A DNA stretch of 64,000 nucleotides from Heliocidaris erythrogramma (lineage: Eukaryota; Echinodermata; Echinoidea; Camarodonta; Echinometridae). Where the stretch lies: contig CM046858.1 of assembly GCA_025617745.1 (NCBI GenBank), positions 26,743,453 to 26,807,452 of the forward strand, given 5' to 3'. Below are positions 12,068-22,924 of this stretch, in pieces (the stretch's first letter is position 1; each line of letters starts with the position of its first letter). Position numbers and translations under genes: made by a program. The notes under the pieces are model-generated. The model made no database searches and was not told where the DNA came from. It saw only the letters and a list, made by a program, of their open reading frames with translations.

Positions 12068-14594
12068 AACTGTGCATCGAATATTGAACGAGTCAATGCA
12101 TCTTTTATATACCGAACAAAGCCAAGTAAGGGTCAAAGAATACATGTGCGACTTACCACACTTAAAAATCATCATCAGGACATATAGGGTATATTCTGCG
12201 CAAGTACAGTAAATTTAGCAATCAAATCGCACTGCAATTACGGTATCCGCGCTAGCTCTCGCACAAAGTGATTTTTCACGCGTAAACCACTGGGGATATC
12301 AGCAAAATTTAACTATGCCCGTGGGCATGGTGCATTTTTGCGGGCATGGTTAAAAACAGGTGAAAGTATTAGGAAAGATTCTTAAAGTAAGGTATAATAA
12401 AGAATCTCTCCCTTGTATAAAAAAAAACATGTTCCATAAGCAGGGGGGGGGGATGACCGGCCAGCGAGGGAGCGAAGTCAGTGGTGTATATATATCTAGG
12501 GATTGTGGCGCCCAGGGCAAACAAAGAAGTTATGCCCCTGCCCCCCCCCCCCCCCCGAGTGCCCAAACCTATCTAAGTTACTGTACAAGCGAGGGAGCAA
12601 AGCGACCGAGCGGCAATTTTTTTCAATTCTTAACCGTAAACAACGCAATTTCTTGCGCATTTTAACCAGGAAATTTTGCAATTGACCACCGCAAATGAGC
12701 GGTAGAGAAGTTCAAATTGTATACATTGATAAACGGATTTCTATTCACTGACTTCTATAATCGAGATCAAAACTAACAAAAACCCTAAGCCTATAGGCTA
12801 GAGAAGAGTTGAGAAATTCAGCAAGACTATCTGAAGTTGATATTTCTTTCAAAAGTTGCATCTTTGCAAATGCTGTTTTATACACTTTATCTTATATTGG
12901 GGGCGCATTATTTAGCAGGAGTCATATGATACTTACACGATAATAGCGACCAAAGCAATTTCATCTTTATTTTTTCAAATTTTGAACCCTTTAAGCTATT
13001 TAAGAACTATATACTGGGCGAGGGAGCAAAGCGACCGAGTTTGGATAATTTTTCGCAACTTTCAAAAACTAGATTTGGGGCACAAAATATGTAAGGATTA
13101 AGATTTGTCTTTTTTTTTTCTTTCTCTGCTTTGCTTTTTATTTTGGGCCCCCTCCCAGTGCCGCCCTGGCACGTGCCCCCTGCACCCTGGATACGCCACT
13201 GAGCGAAGTGACCGAGCCGGGTATCCCCCCTCACCCACACGCGGGACTTTTTCAAAAATCTGTCTATAAAACTTGCATTTTAGAACATCCCAAAATGGTT
13301 TTATGAAAAGAAGGAGTGCACGGAACCCCTTAATTGAGAATAACAATGCGAGCGAACAAATTTTCTTCAATATTTTCGCATTGAAATTATGGCATTTCTT
13401 ATTTTCTTACTTCTAATAATTAAAGAATGTGATCGTATTTTAAGATCAAACATAATGAGTTGGGATAATCATTAGTTTTAATTTAACGTATCATAATTCT
13501 TATTTTATCAAAAATATTGGGGGATGATAATACAGGCCATCCCCCACCTCATATTTTGGGGGGTATATATTCCCCCCCCCCCCCATCCCTCCGGGATCGA
13601 CACCCATGTCCATAAGGCAAACCATGTTCGATGACAATCATATAATGTACTTCAGAAATCCTAAATCATTATGGATGCACATATTACGATATATTCAACT
13701 CCAGAGCATGCACTATAATATAATATTGCACGGTTCATTCCGGAAATTTTACACAAACCATGAGATATTGCTTCAAAATTGCACGGTCATCTGGGTACCT
13801 TTGCGCAAACCATGAGACACGCCAATTTTTCTGGCCGTCTGAATAATTAAGGAGATTCCAAGGAGATTCCACCATTTTTCTCTGTATCCCTTCTTCGACT
13901 TTGTTTTTGTTTCATTATTTCATTGCCAATTTTGCGAGAGTCAAAAGCGTGTTTAATTTATATAATTCTTACAATTTTCTAAATTCTTGAGAATTGTAAC
14001 AGATACATGCTATCTTTTACCATAATGTGTTCTGGGTGATGTGATTTCATTTTATATTATTTTTTTTTCTTGAACTGAAATTAATTCAATATGTGTACAG
14101 ACTTCATATTCATATCTTCATGTTACTTGTCAGTATTTTTTTTATAAGTTATTTTATGTTTACACCAAGATGACTTAGGACAAGAAGCTTTATGACACAG
14201 TTATTTAGGTATAAACCTTTCAGTTTCAGGCGTTACAGTTGTTGCATTATCTTCACTTGGCCAATTGCCAAATGAGATAATAATAATGAGGAGGACGATG
14301 ATGATGATGATGATGATGGTAATGAAAGCAAATGGATCAGGAATGGCGATAAAAGGCTACGACTAGTTTTCTGTTTACTTCTTTTGGCACGCTTTTGTAT
14401 TCACTTATGAAAAGTTATCTTAAAGGTCCCCTTTCATGGAATTACAAAGGAACTTCATTTAAAAGACTTTTCTACTGTGAATCCAGGTATGCCAACCATA
14501 TTACCTGAATTCCATTCATTAATCTGTAAACTTGAAAATAAAAAAATAACTGGGAACGCCCCTAAAAATTTTGGAAAATCGGTCCAGCGATCGA

Positions 14595-14612
14595 TGACGT
14601 CATGTGACGTCA
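14595..14612. promoter_or_regulatory. Two back-to-back CRE-like sites upstream of the P2X7-like gene (copy A)
   Basis: Two copies of the palindrome TGACGTCA (14595-14602 and 14605-14612) lie about 135 bp before the start codon at 14746. This is the known binding site of CREB/ATF-type bZIP factors, and its position fits a proximal promoter. In copy B the second site is altered (22773-22780, TTACGTCA). Function is inferred only. Confidence 0.5.
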
Positions 14613-14745
14613 CACGCAGAATACAAGCTGGATCAGTATCGATGTGTGTGTGTTATAGGCTATTGAACTTCGTGTAGATCCCTTCAACTTCGTGCCATTT
14701 CAGCCCTTCATTTTAGCTTTTTAAAGACAAAATCCTACATCAACG

Positions 14746-16858
14746 ATGCCATCTTCTTCGGACAGCGAGGACTCTAATTCAGGATCAGATATATCTGATT
14801 TGGAGCATCAAGCCCCAGAAGAAATTGAAGAGGAATTAGGGCCCGGCCGTATATGTTTGAGTCAGACATATTCTCGGATTCTGGGCAAGATTCTGATGAT
14901 GACAGATACGTCCCTGATTTTAATAACGGAGAGGATATCGACAGGAAACTTGGGAATAACAACTGGTAATTCATTTTTGATAATAAATTACCGATTAAAG
15001 TTTAATTCACGCATATCCACGTATTATGAATCTTGTTTGCGCTTGCAAATTGCTCGAGAGGCCGAGCTGATACTTCGCTGATCGAGGCAGTGAGCTCGAT
15101 GTGCGCAGGGGTACACGCCGCGCTATTTGGTCGTTCGCCTGCTGACCCTGCCTGGGCTTGCGCTTGGGCAGTTTTACTGGTGCATGGGGTGGTAGCGTTT
15201 GATTCTAGTAAATTCTAACATTGATATCCAGAAAACTCTTAGCTCTCCTGTTATCTTGTTTTCTTTGTGCTGCTACACTAAGTAAGTGTAGGCACCGTTA
15301 TAGTTGACAATAGATATGATCTTCTTCTTCTTCTCCCTCCGCTTTTGTCGGAGATCAGCAACAGATTGCATGTATGATGGGGATCCCTATGTCTAAGCAG
15401 GAAAATGACATTTATGTTGTGGGCATATGTCATATTGGACTATCTTATTAGGGAAGGAAAAACCTGGGGTGGTATTGTCAAAATCTTTTGTGTAAGTTAA
15501 ATGATAATTGTCATAACAAATCTAAATTAGGACTACAATGTAGTCAAAGCTGGCTGCATTTGTGTAAAATGCAAAAGACATCTGTGCAAGCACGAATGAT
15601 GAGAGTTTGTTCCATGCAATTTCAAAAGATAACATAGTTTTGAGAACAAGGCCCCTGTTCATTATTCCTTTTCACACTCCCCCCCCCCCCCCCCCCCCCC
15701 ATTCCAAATATGGCCTGTCAAAAAAACAAAAAAAAAACCCATGCATCTTCATAACAGTGGGTCTGGTTATACATGTGCACGTAGTCCAGTGACATATTTA
15801 ATTGTGTTTTCCAAAAAAAAGCTTTGCACAAGACATTAATGCATTCCCTACGAGAATCAAGTGATTTGGGTAGTCAACAGTTATGTTTCAAAAATAATTT
15901 TGACTAATGTCGTTAGTAAAAATTAGAAAGGGATCATAGTTGTGAAATAGAAGACTGGCTATAATGATACTGAGTGATACTGATTTATTTCAATTTCCAG
16001 TTCTTGCAGTGGAGGTTGTGTCCCAATGCCAGTGGTGAGAGAGTCTGTCTGCTGTAAGCAGCTGAACCAGATTGTTGCCAAGATGGACTCATTTGAAGAT
16101 GCTGAACTTGACTGCATCACCGAGCAACCAGGATTTCATCCAGTGTGTCTGGATTGGTACGTGATGGAAACTGCTTACTATCAGTATCGGCAGCAGTATG
16201 GCGGACCGGCAAGGCAAGATGCAACTGAAAAATCAGTGAGTACACCATATTTTTGTTTTAATCCTTACTGCAGTATTCCTGTATTATATAAAGCAGTTTG
16301 GATGCAAAATGCCAATTTGGCTCCTTATGAAATTAATATTACGATATTCTATAAAAGAAAATAATGTTTTAGCTTTAATGTAAATAGAGGAAGATTATTC
16401 TATTTGCAGTGTACATGTATTTTCTTGTCCTATGTGCAGATTAACGTTTGTTTCCTCTTTCCCAATCACAACATTTTACACTGCGATGTTGACAATTAAA
16501 TTATTAGCTAATCTTCTATTGGTTATTTGTGAAGTTCAAAGTAAAAGTTACCTCACTATCACCTACATCATAGACTACACTGTGCATTGTTTTGAAGTTG
16601 TCTAATCATAGTTTCCTTTGTACTCTTAAAAAAAATCTTTTATAGGAAAGCCAGGCATGCATGGGCGCCAATCCTCACAGGAATTCTATTCAAGTGGGGG
16701 GGGACACACCTGGATGCAACAGGCATGTGGCCTATAGGCAGCTTGTTAGATGGTATATCCTGGGCAGGGCAGTACGTGTTCCTCTTCCATCTTGTGCCGT
16801 GACAAGAATCCGTGCAGCATTTCCATCAGAAGAATACAGGGGCTTTGAAGAGGCGTAG
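14746..16858 (+). pseudogene. P2X7-C-terminal-like gene, copy A (frameshifted)
   Basis: Same three-exon structure as copy B: exon 1 14746-14965, exon 2 16001-16235, exon 3 16646-16858, with the same GT/AG sites. Exon 1 carries one base fewer in a G run near 14838 ('ttagggcccgg' against 'ttaggggcccgg' in copy B), which shifts the frame before the first splice. Exons 2 and 3 remain open and nearly identical to copy B, including 'VCLDWYV' and 'LPSCAVTRIRAAFP'. Exon 3 also has six fewer G in its G run than copy B, which removes two glycines but keeps the frame. Because the break is in a homopolymer it may be a sequencing error rather than a true lesion; otherwise it is a recent pseudogene or null allele. 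Confidence 0.75.
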
Positions 16859-17191
16859 ACCTACATACAATTTTGCTGTTGATATCTTTTCCCCCACCTT
16901 GTCAAGATCTATGTTTACAGAAAAATATATCAATATGGCACGAAAAAGAGACATGATAACGAAGCTTTTCGACCTGCACTCATCAGGTTATCACGCAGGT
17001 ATATAACAAATTACTTGAAATCAACTGTATTATACTCGGTGAACCCGGACGCAACCTAGACGCCGTAATTTCAGAACATTCGCAAAGCTTGGACGAACTC
17101 CTTTTGTCTGCACAGAAGAGGTTCATGCGATTGAATATATAAATAGAAAAATAATAGAATATGTCATAAAGAAAATGTGAGAAAATTACAA

Positions 17192-17262
17192 TGCCCCGAC
17201 CAGGATTCGAACCCGGACCCTGGATTACATGACCAGTGCTCTACCAACTGAGCTATCCGGGC
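17192..17262 (-). tRNA. tRNA-Thr(TGT)-like, copy A left arm (probable pseudo-tRNA)
   Basis: A cloverleaf can be drawn: D arm 'GCTCAGTTGGTAGAGC', anticodon arm CTGG-TCATGTAAT-CCAG, T loop 'TTCGAAT'. The middle of the loop is TGT (Thr), and the surrounding bases resemble animal tRNA-Thr. However the nearly universal T33 is replaced by A and the 31-39 pair is lost, and this copy also lacks one base next to the T stem. Box B (GGTTCGAATCC type) is intact. Best read as a tRNA-derived repeat. Confidence 0.55.
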
Positions 17263-17551
17263 TCCCGTCGAAGCAAAGTAACAATCTCACATATAGCCCC
17301 TCTCTTTCCATCTCACATTTTCTTTATGACATATTCAATTTACTTCAATCCTATCAATTATGATATTTAATTACAAATTTAAATTGTCCTCTATAGAAAT
17401 TCGTTGGCATAGATTTGCCCGACTTTAGAGGGAAGACCTGTCTCATTGGTAGGCCATTATAGCGTACGATGGACCTTGGTATGGATGTACCCCCTAAGCT
17501 CGATGGAAAGAGAGGGGCTATATGTGAGATTGTTACTTTGCTTCGACGGGA

Positions 17552-17622
17552 GCCCGATAGCTCAGTTGGTAGAGCACTGGTCATGTAATCCAGGGTCCCG
17601 GGTTCGAATCCCGGTCGGGGCA
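17552..17622 (+). tRNA. tRNA-Thr(TGT)-like, copy A right arm (probable pseudo-tRNA)
   Basis: Same tRNA-like sequence on the plus strand. One G of the acceptor stem is missing ('gcccgatag' instead of 'gcccggatag'). The same A33 substitution in the anticodon loop is present, arguing against a normal decoding tRNA. The discriminator base is A, and no CCA is encoded, as usual in animals. Confidence 0.55.
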
Positions 17623-18682
17623 TTGTAATTTTCTCACATTTTCTTTATGACATATTCAATTTACTTCAATCCTATCAATTATGATATTTAATTAGAAAAA
17701 TAATAGAAAAATATATGTTTTACTTCCACCTTATTACAGAGATTTTTATTACTGTTCTAAGATAGATTAGATTTTCAAAGATAATTTTTTTAAATTTGAA
17801 ATATTCCCTTCATTTTATCTCTTTAGGGTATTTTCTTTTCAAACTTAACTGTATGTATATATATTTTTCAACCTTTGCATAAAAATCAAAAGGGAGGACA
17901 GCTCTGTGGAACTTTAATTTAAGCTATGCAACCATTATTCTCATATTGTTTTTTTACTGGTACGTCATTTCTATATTTCATGATATTTAATTCCTATACA
18001 TGGATATCAGTTTCCCTGAAAGTTGGGTTTATTACATGAGGGTGTGCTACACTGTGACAATATGGTAAAAATTATATTGCTGTTTTGGTTCAAGTATCAG
18101 GGAAAAGAGGAGTGTAGGAGGCTTATTTTGTATATTCATTTTCATTGTCAGAAATAACATTGGAATTAGGTAACTGAGTTCACAGACGCAAAACAATCCA
18201 GCTGCAGCTGGTCTGAGTTTCATCACATCTAAGTATTTGCCCAGAGCATTTTTTGTAATTGATGTTTTAAAGATACATGAATCTCAGTTAAGAATGATAA
18301 CTCTATTGTTAATGGCATATGAGGTCTGTTATTTTTTATGGCATTTGTTGTTTAATTTGTTAATTAAACACACTTTGGAAGCTAATCAGTTTTGTTTTGT
18401 TTGTTGCTTTTTTTTTGGGGGGGTGGGCATTCTCCTTTATTGAATTTTTGATGTTCAATTCTAAGACAACCATTTCCTGGATACAACATCTATATCTACA
18501 TTTCTCCAGAAGTAATAATATATTTTAAATCAATTGAATATTTTTGTCATCTCTGGAAGAGCTCAAACAGGTTTACTATGCAAGGATTGTCGTGAATGAA
18601 ACTAACAATTGAAAAGAAAGGTGTGAGTGTGAATGAGATCAAAACCAACAATTGGCAGAATGGAAAAAGAAAAATAAAGAGA

Positions 18683-18910
18683 AAAAGTTGAGAGGAGATG
18701 TGTGTAATTGGAGAATATTGGGCAAAAAGAGGGAGAAAGGGAGACAGAAAGCACAAGAGAAGAAATAGTGAAAAGGAGAGGGAATCACTGGGGAAAAGGG
18801 GAGAGATAAAAAAAGTTGAGGGAAGATGTGTGAAAGTGGAGGATTTTGGGCATAAAGAGGGAGAAAGGGAGGGAAAGTACAAGGGAAGAAATAGAGAGAG
18901 GAATCATTGG
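18683..18910. repeat. Purine-rich ~120 bp minisatellite, two units (copy A end)
   Basis: Two units with the order 'agttgaggg', 'agatgtgtg', 'gggcataaagagggagaaag', 'ggaatcattgg'. One strand is almost all A and G. The 8 kb duplication boundary lies exactly at the end of this tract. Confidence 0.85.
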
Positions 18911-19940
18911 GTGGGGATATGTGAATGCATCATTTCATTTTTCATTGTAGAAAAATAAACTCACAGTGTAGATAGCATGATAAGGCCTTGTAGGCGGTGT
19001 ATACAAGGCATGACAGGGCCTGCCTTCACCATCCACCATGTCCAACCGCGGATCCAGGATTTTTTGAGGGAGGGGACCAGCGCCGGATTAATGATTTTGT
19101 GATGGGAGGGGGCCCAATATTCGGAATTCATACTTCTATTTTTTAATACTTTTAATGTGTATTGTAGGATGTGATTGAACGCATTTATCTCTATTCCACT
19201 CTCTCTCTCTCTGTTATGTTTATATTGTCTCCGTCCATTTCTCTCTCTTCCTGTCTGTCTACCACCACTCTCTCTCTCTCCCCCCCCCCTCCCTCCCCCT
19301 TTATGTCATAATGATATCTAACATAGAATTAAAATATATTTTGTATACATTACATAACATTATACAATATTTTTAACTGAGTATATATGTGGGTATGTTC
19401 GACAGAGTAATTGCTGAGAGTGCAATGTAAAAAGTGAACCCGTGGATTTCCACGGGTCCCGCTAGTTATTATTATTAATTGTATAAAACCTATTTCCTCA
19501 ATTTTCACCATTACATGTCCCAGTGTTATTTTTTATTGTCTTCAACATTGATAAAACACAGGTAGAAAAACATTGTTTTGTCCTTACCAAAACATCTTGC
19601 AAGTGCTGCGGGCATATATATTGCCTTAACCTTTCCGTATTTAAAGGCCCAGTCCACACTGATATCGAGCTGATTTGAATAAATAGAGTAAAATTAAACA
19701 AGCGTAACAGTTAAAATTTCACTGAAATTGGATGTATAATAAGAAAGTTAAGGCATTTTGAAGTTTTGCATTATTTCATGAAACAGTGATATGCATACCA
19801 TGGGCGGTTTGCAAATGAGTGAACCGATTATGTCACACAGTTCACTTTTCCTTATGTATTTTATCATATGAAATTTCAAATATTTCACTTTTTATGGATG
19901 TGATAGTATAGATATATTGACTGCTATGAGAGGCATAGCT

Positions 19941-20040
19941 GTTTATATAGGCTCAAGGGACCTTACATCCTGCTATGACCTATCGGCGAGCCTCGAGGTC
20001 ATAGCAGGATGTAATAAGGTCTCCGAGAGCCTATAGAAAC
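19941..20040. repeat. Foldback hairpin in copy B
   Basis: Same inverted repeat as at 11958-12067, without the extra 'gtatgacct'. The shorter loop makes this the cleaner hairpin of the two. Confidence 0.8.
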
Positions 20041-20386
20041 AACTGTGCATCGAATATTGAACGAGTCAATGTATCTTTTATATACCGAACAAAGCCAAGT
20101 AAGGGTCAAAGAATACATGTGCGACCTACCACACTTAAAAATCATCATCAGGACATATAGGGTATATTCTGCGCAAGTACAGTAAATTTAGCAATCAAAT
20201 CGCACTGCAATTACGGTATCCGCGCTAGCTCTCGCACAAAGTGATTTTTCACGGGTAAACCACTGGGGATATCAGCAAAATTTAACTATGCCGGTGGGCA
20301 TGGTGCATTTTTGCGGGCATGGTTAAAAACAGGATTTCACTTCCAACCAATCAGCTGAAAGTATTAGGAAAGATTCTTAAAGTAAG

Positions 20387-20725
20387 GTATATAATAAAGA
20401 ATCTCTCCCTTGTATAAAAAAAACATGTTCCATAAGCAGGGGGGGGGGATGACCGGCCAGCGAGGGAGCGAAGTCAGTGGTGTATATATCATGGGATTGT
20501 GGCGCCCAGGGCAAACAAAGAAGTTATGCCCCCTGCCCCCCCCCCCCCCCAAAGTATATAATAAAGAATCTCTCCCTTGTATAAAAAAAAACATGTTCCA
20601 TAAGCAGGGGGGGGGGATGACCGGCCAGCGAGGGAGCGAAGTCAGTGGTGTATATATATCTAGGGATTGTGGCGCCCAGGGCAAACAAAGAAGTTATGCC
20701 CCCTGCCCCCCCCCCCCCCCCCCCC
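20387..20725. repeat. 167 bp tandem duplication unique to copy B
   Basis: 'gtatataataaagaatctct' starts at 20387 and again at 20554; the block runs through 'gaccggccagcgagggagcg' and 'ggcgcccagggcaaac' to a long C run in both units. Copy A has a single version (12390-12557). The C runs at the unit ends are the likely site of slippage or unequal exchange. Confidence 0.9.
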
Positions 20726-22924
20726 CCCGAGTGCCCAAACCTATCTAAGTTACTGTACAAGCGAGGGAGCAAAGCGACCGAGCGGCAATTTTTTTCAATT
20801 CTTAACCGTAAACAACGCAATTTCTTGCGCATTTTAACCAGGAAATTTTGCAATTGACCACCGCAAATGAGCGGTAGAGAAGTTCAAATTGTATACATTG
20901 ATAAACGGATTTCTATTCACTGACTTCTATAATCGAGATCAAAACTAACAAAAACCCTAAGCCTATAGGCTACAGAAGAGTTGAGAAATTCAGCAAGACT
21001 ATCTGAAGTTGATATTTCTTTCAAAAGTTGCATCTTTGCAAATGCTGTTTTATACACTTTATCTTATATTGGGGGCGCATTATTTAGCAGGAGTCATATG
21101 ATACTTACACGATAATAGCGACCAAAGCAATTTCATCTTTATTTTTTCAAATTTTGAACCCTTTAAGCTATTTAAGAACTATATACTGGGGCGAGGGAGC
21201 AAAGCGACCGAGTTTGGATAATTTTTCGCAACTTTCAAAAACTAGATTTGGGCACAAAATATGTAAGGATTAAGATTTGTCTTTTTTTTTCTTTCTCTGC
21301 TTTGCTTTTTATTTTGGGCCCCCTCCCAGTGCCGCCCTGGCACGTGCCCCTGCCCCCTGGATACGCCACTGAGCGAAGTGACCGAGCCGGGTATCCCCCC
21401 TCACCCACACGCGGGACTTTTTCAAAAATCTGTCTATAAAACTTGCATTTTAGAACATCCCAAAATGGTTTTATGAAAAGAAGGAGTGCACGGAACCCCT
21501 TAATTGAGAATAACAATGCGAGCGAACAAATTTTCTTCAATATTTTCGCATTGAAATTATGGCATTTCTTATTTTCTTACTTCTAATAATTAAAGAATGT
21601 GATCGTATTTTAAGATCAAACATAATGAGTTTGGATAATCATTAGTTTTAATTTAACGTATCATAATTCTTATTTTATCAAAAATATTGGGGGATGATAA
21701 TACAGGCCATCCCCCACCTCATATTTTGGGGGGTATATATATCCCCCCCCCCCCCCCATCCCCCCGGGATCGACACCCATGTCCATAAGGCAAACCATGT
21801 TCGATGACAATCATATAATGTACTTCAGAAATCCTAAATCATTATGGATGCACATATTACGATATATTCAACTCCAGAGCATGCACTATAATATTGCACG
21901 GTTCATTCCGGAAATTTTACACAAACCATGAGATATTGCTTCAAAATTGCACGGTCATCTGGGTACCTTTGCGCAAACCATGAGACACGCCAATTTTTCT
22001 GGCCGTCTGAATAATTAAGGAGATTCCAAGGAGATTCCACCATTTTTCTCTGTATCCCTTCTTCGACTTTGTTTTTGTTTCATTATTTCATTGCCAATTT
22101 TGCGAGAGTCAAAAGCGTGTTTAATGTATATAATTCTTACAATTTTCTAAATTCTTGAGAATTGTAACAGATACATGCTATCTTTTACCATAATGTGTTC
22201 TGGGTGATGTGATTTCATTTTATATTATTTTTTTTTCTTGAACTGAAATTAATTCAATATGTGTACAGACTTCATATTCATATCTTCATGTTACTTGTCA
22301 GTATTTTTTTTATAAGTTATTTTATGTTTACACCAAGATGACTTAGGACAAGAAGCTTTATGACACAGTTATTTAGGTATAAACCTTTCAGTTTCAGGCG
22401 TTACAGTTGTTGCATTATCTTCACTTGGCCAATTGCCAAATGAGATAATAATAATAAGGAGGAAGATGATGATGATGATGATGATGGTAATGAAAGCAAA
22501 TGGATCAGGAATGGCGATAAAAGGCTACGACTAGTTTTCTGTTTACTTCTTTTGGCACGCTTTTGTATTCACTTATGAAAAGTTATCTTAAAGGTCCCCT
22601 TTCATGGAATTACAAAGGAACTTCATTTAATAGACTTTTCTACTGTGAATCCAGATATGTCAACCATATTACCTGAATTCCATTCATTAATCTGTAAACT
22701 TGAAAATAAAAAAATAACTGGGAACGCCCCTAAAAATTTTGGAAAATCGGTCCAGCGATCGATGACGTCATGTTACGTCACACGCAGAACGCTCGACTCA
22801 TACAAGCTGGATCAGTATCGATGTGTGTGTGTTATAGGCTATTGAACTTCGTGTAGATCCCTTCAACTTCGTGCCATTTCAGCCCTTCATTTTAGCTTTT
22901 TAAAGACAAAATCCTACATCAACG

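Larger units (their letters stand above)
17157..17656. repeat. Palindromic tRNA cassette, copy A
   Basis: Arms 17157-17312 and 17502-17656 are inverted repeats of about 156 bp. Each arm contains one tRNA-Thr-like sequence plus flanks ('cattgtaattttctcac', 'gagattgttactttgcttcg', 'gatggaaagagagg'). In addition, about 60 bp after each plus-oriented flank ('tatcaattatgatatttaat') is directly repeated at 17313-17372 and 17633-17692. The spacer (17373-17501) has no gene. This looks like an amplified tRNA-derived repeat rather than an ordinary tRNA cluster. Confidence 0.85.
10925..18910. repeat. Segmental duplication, copy A (~8.0 kb)
   Basis: The segment beginning 'ggtggggatatgtgaatgca' at about 10927 and ending in a purine-rich minisatellite at 18910 is followed directly by a second copy in the same orientation. 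Long runs are identical, and differences are mostly single bases, homopolymer lengths and small indels. It holds one P2X7-like gene (frameshifted here), an inverted pair of tRNA-like sequences, a foldback hairpin and short microsatellites (CT near 11210-11230 and 11290, GAT near 14295-14320). Intergenic parts without other annotation (11240-11950, 12700-14580, 17700-18680) showed no further genes. Confidence 0.95.

Noticed and set aside
15033..15218. 61-codon alanine-rich frame conserved in both copies (also 23216-23401)
   Set aside because: It lies inside the first intron of the P2X7-like gene, and its preservation follows from the duplication, so it gives no evidence of coding.
17192..17262. 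Reading the tRNA-like anticodon as CAT (Met), ATG (His) or GTA (Tyr)
   Set aside because: These choices place T at position 33 in some cases but destroy the anticodon stem; TGT keeps four stem pairs and fits tRNA-Thr elsewhere, so the loop change is treated as a mutation.
17354..17623. Minus-strand frame beginning like 'MPRPGFEPGTLDYMTSALPT'
   Set aside because: A known artefact: this is the reverse translation of a tRNA sequence, not a protein. The same applies at 25543-25767.
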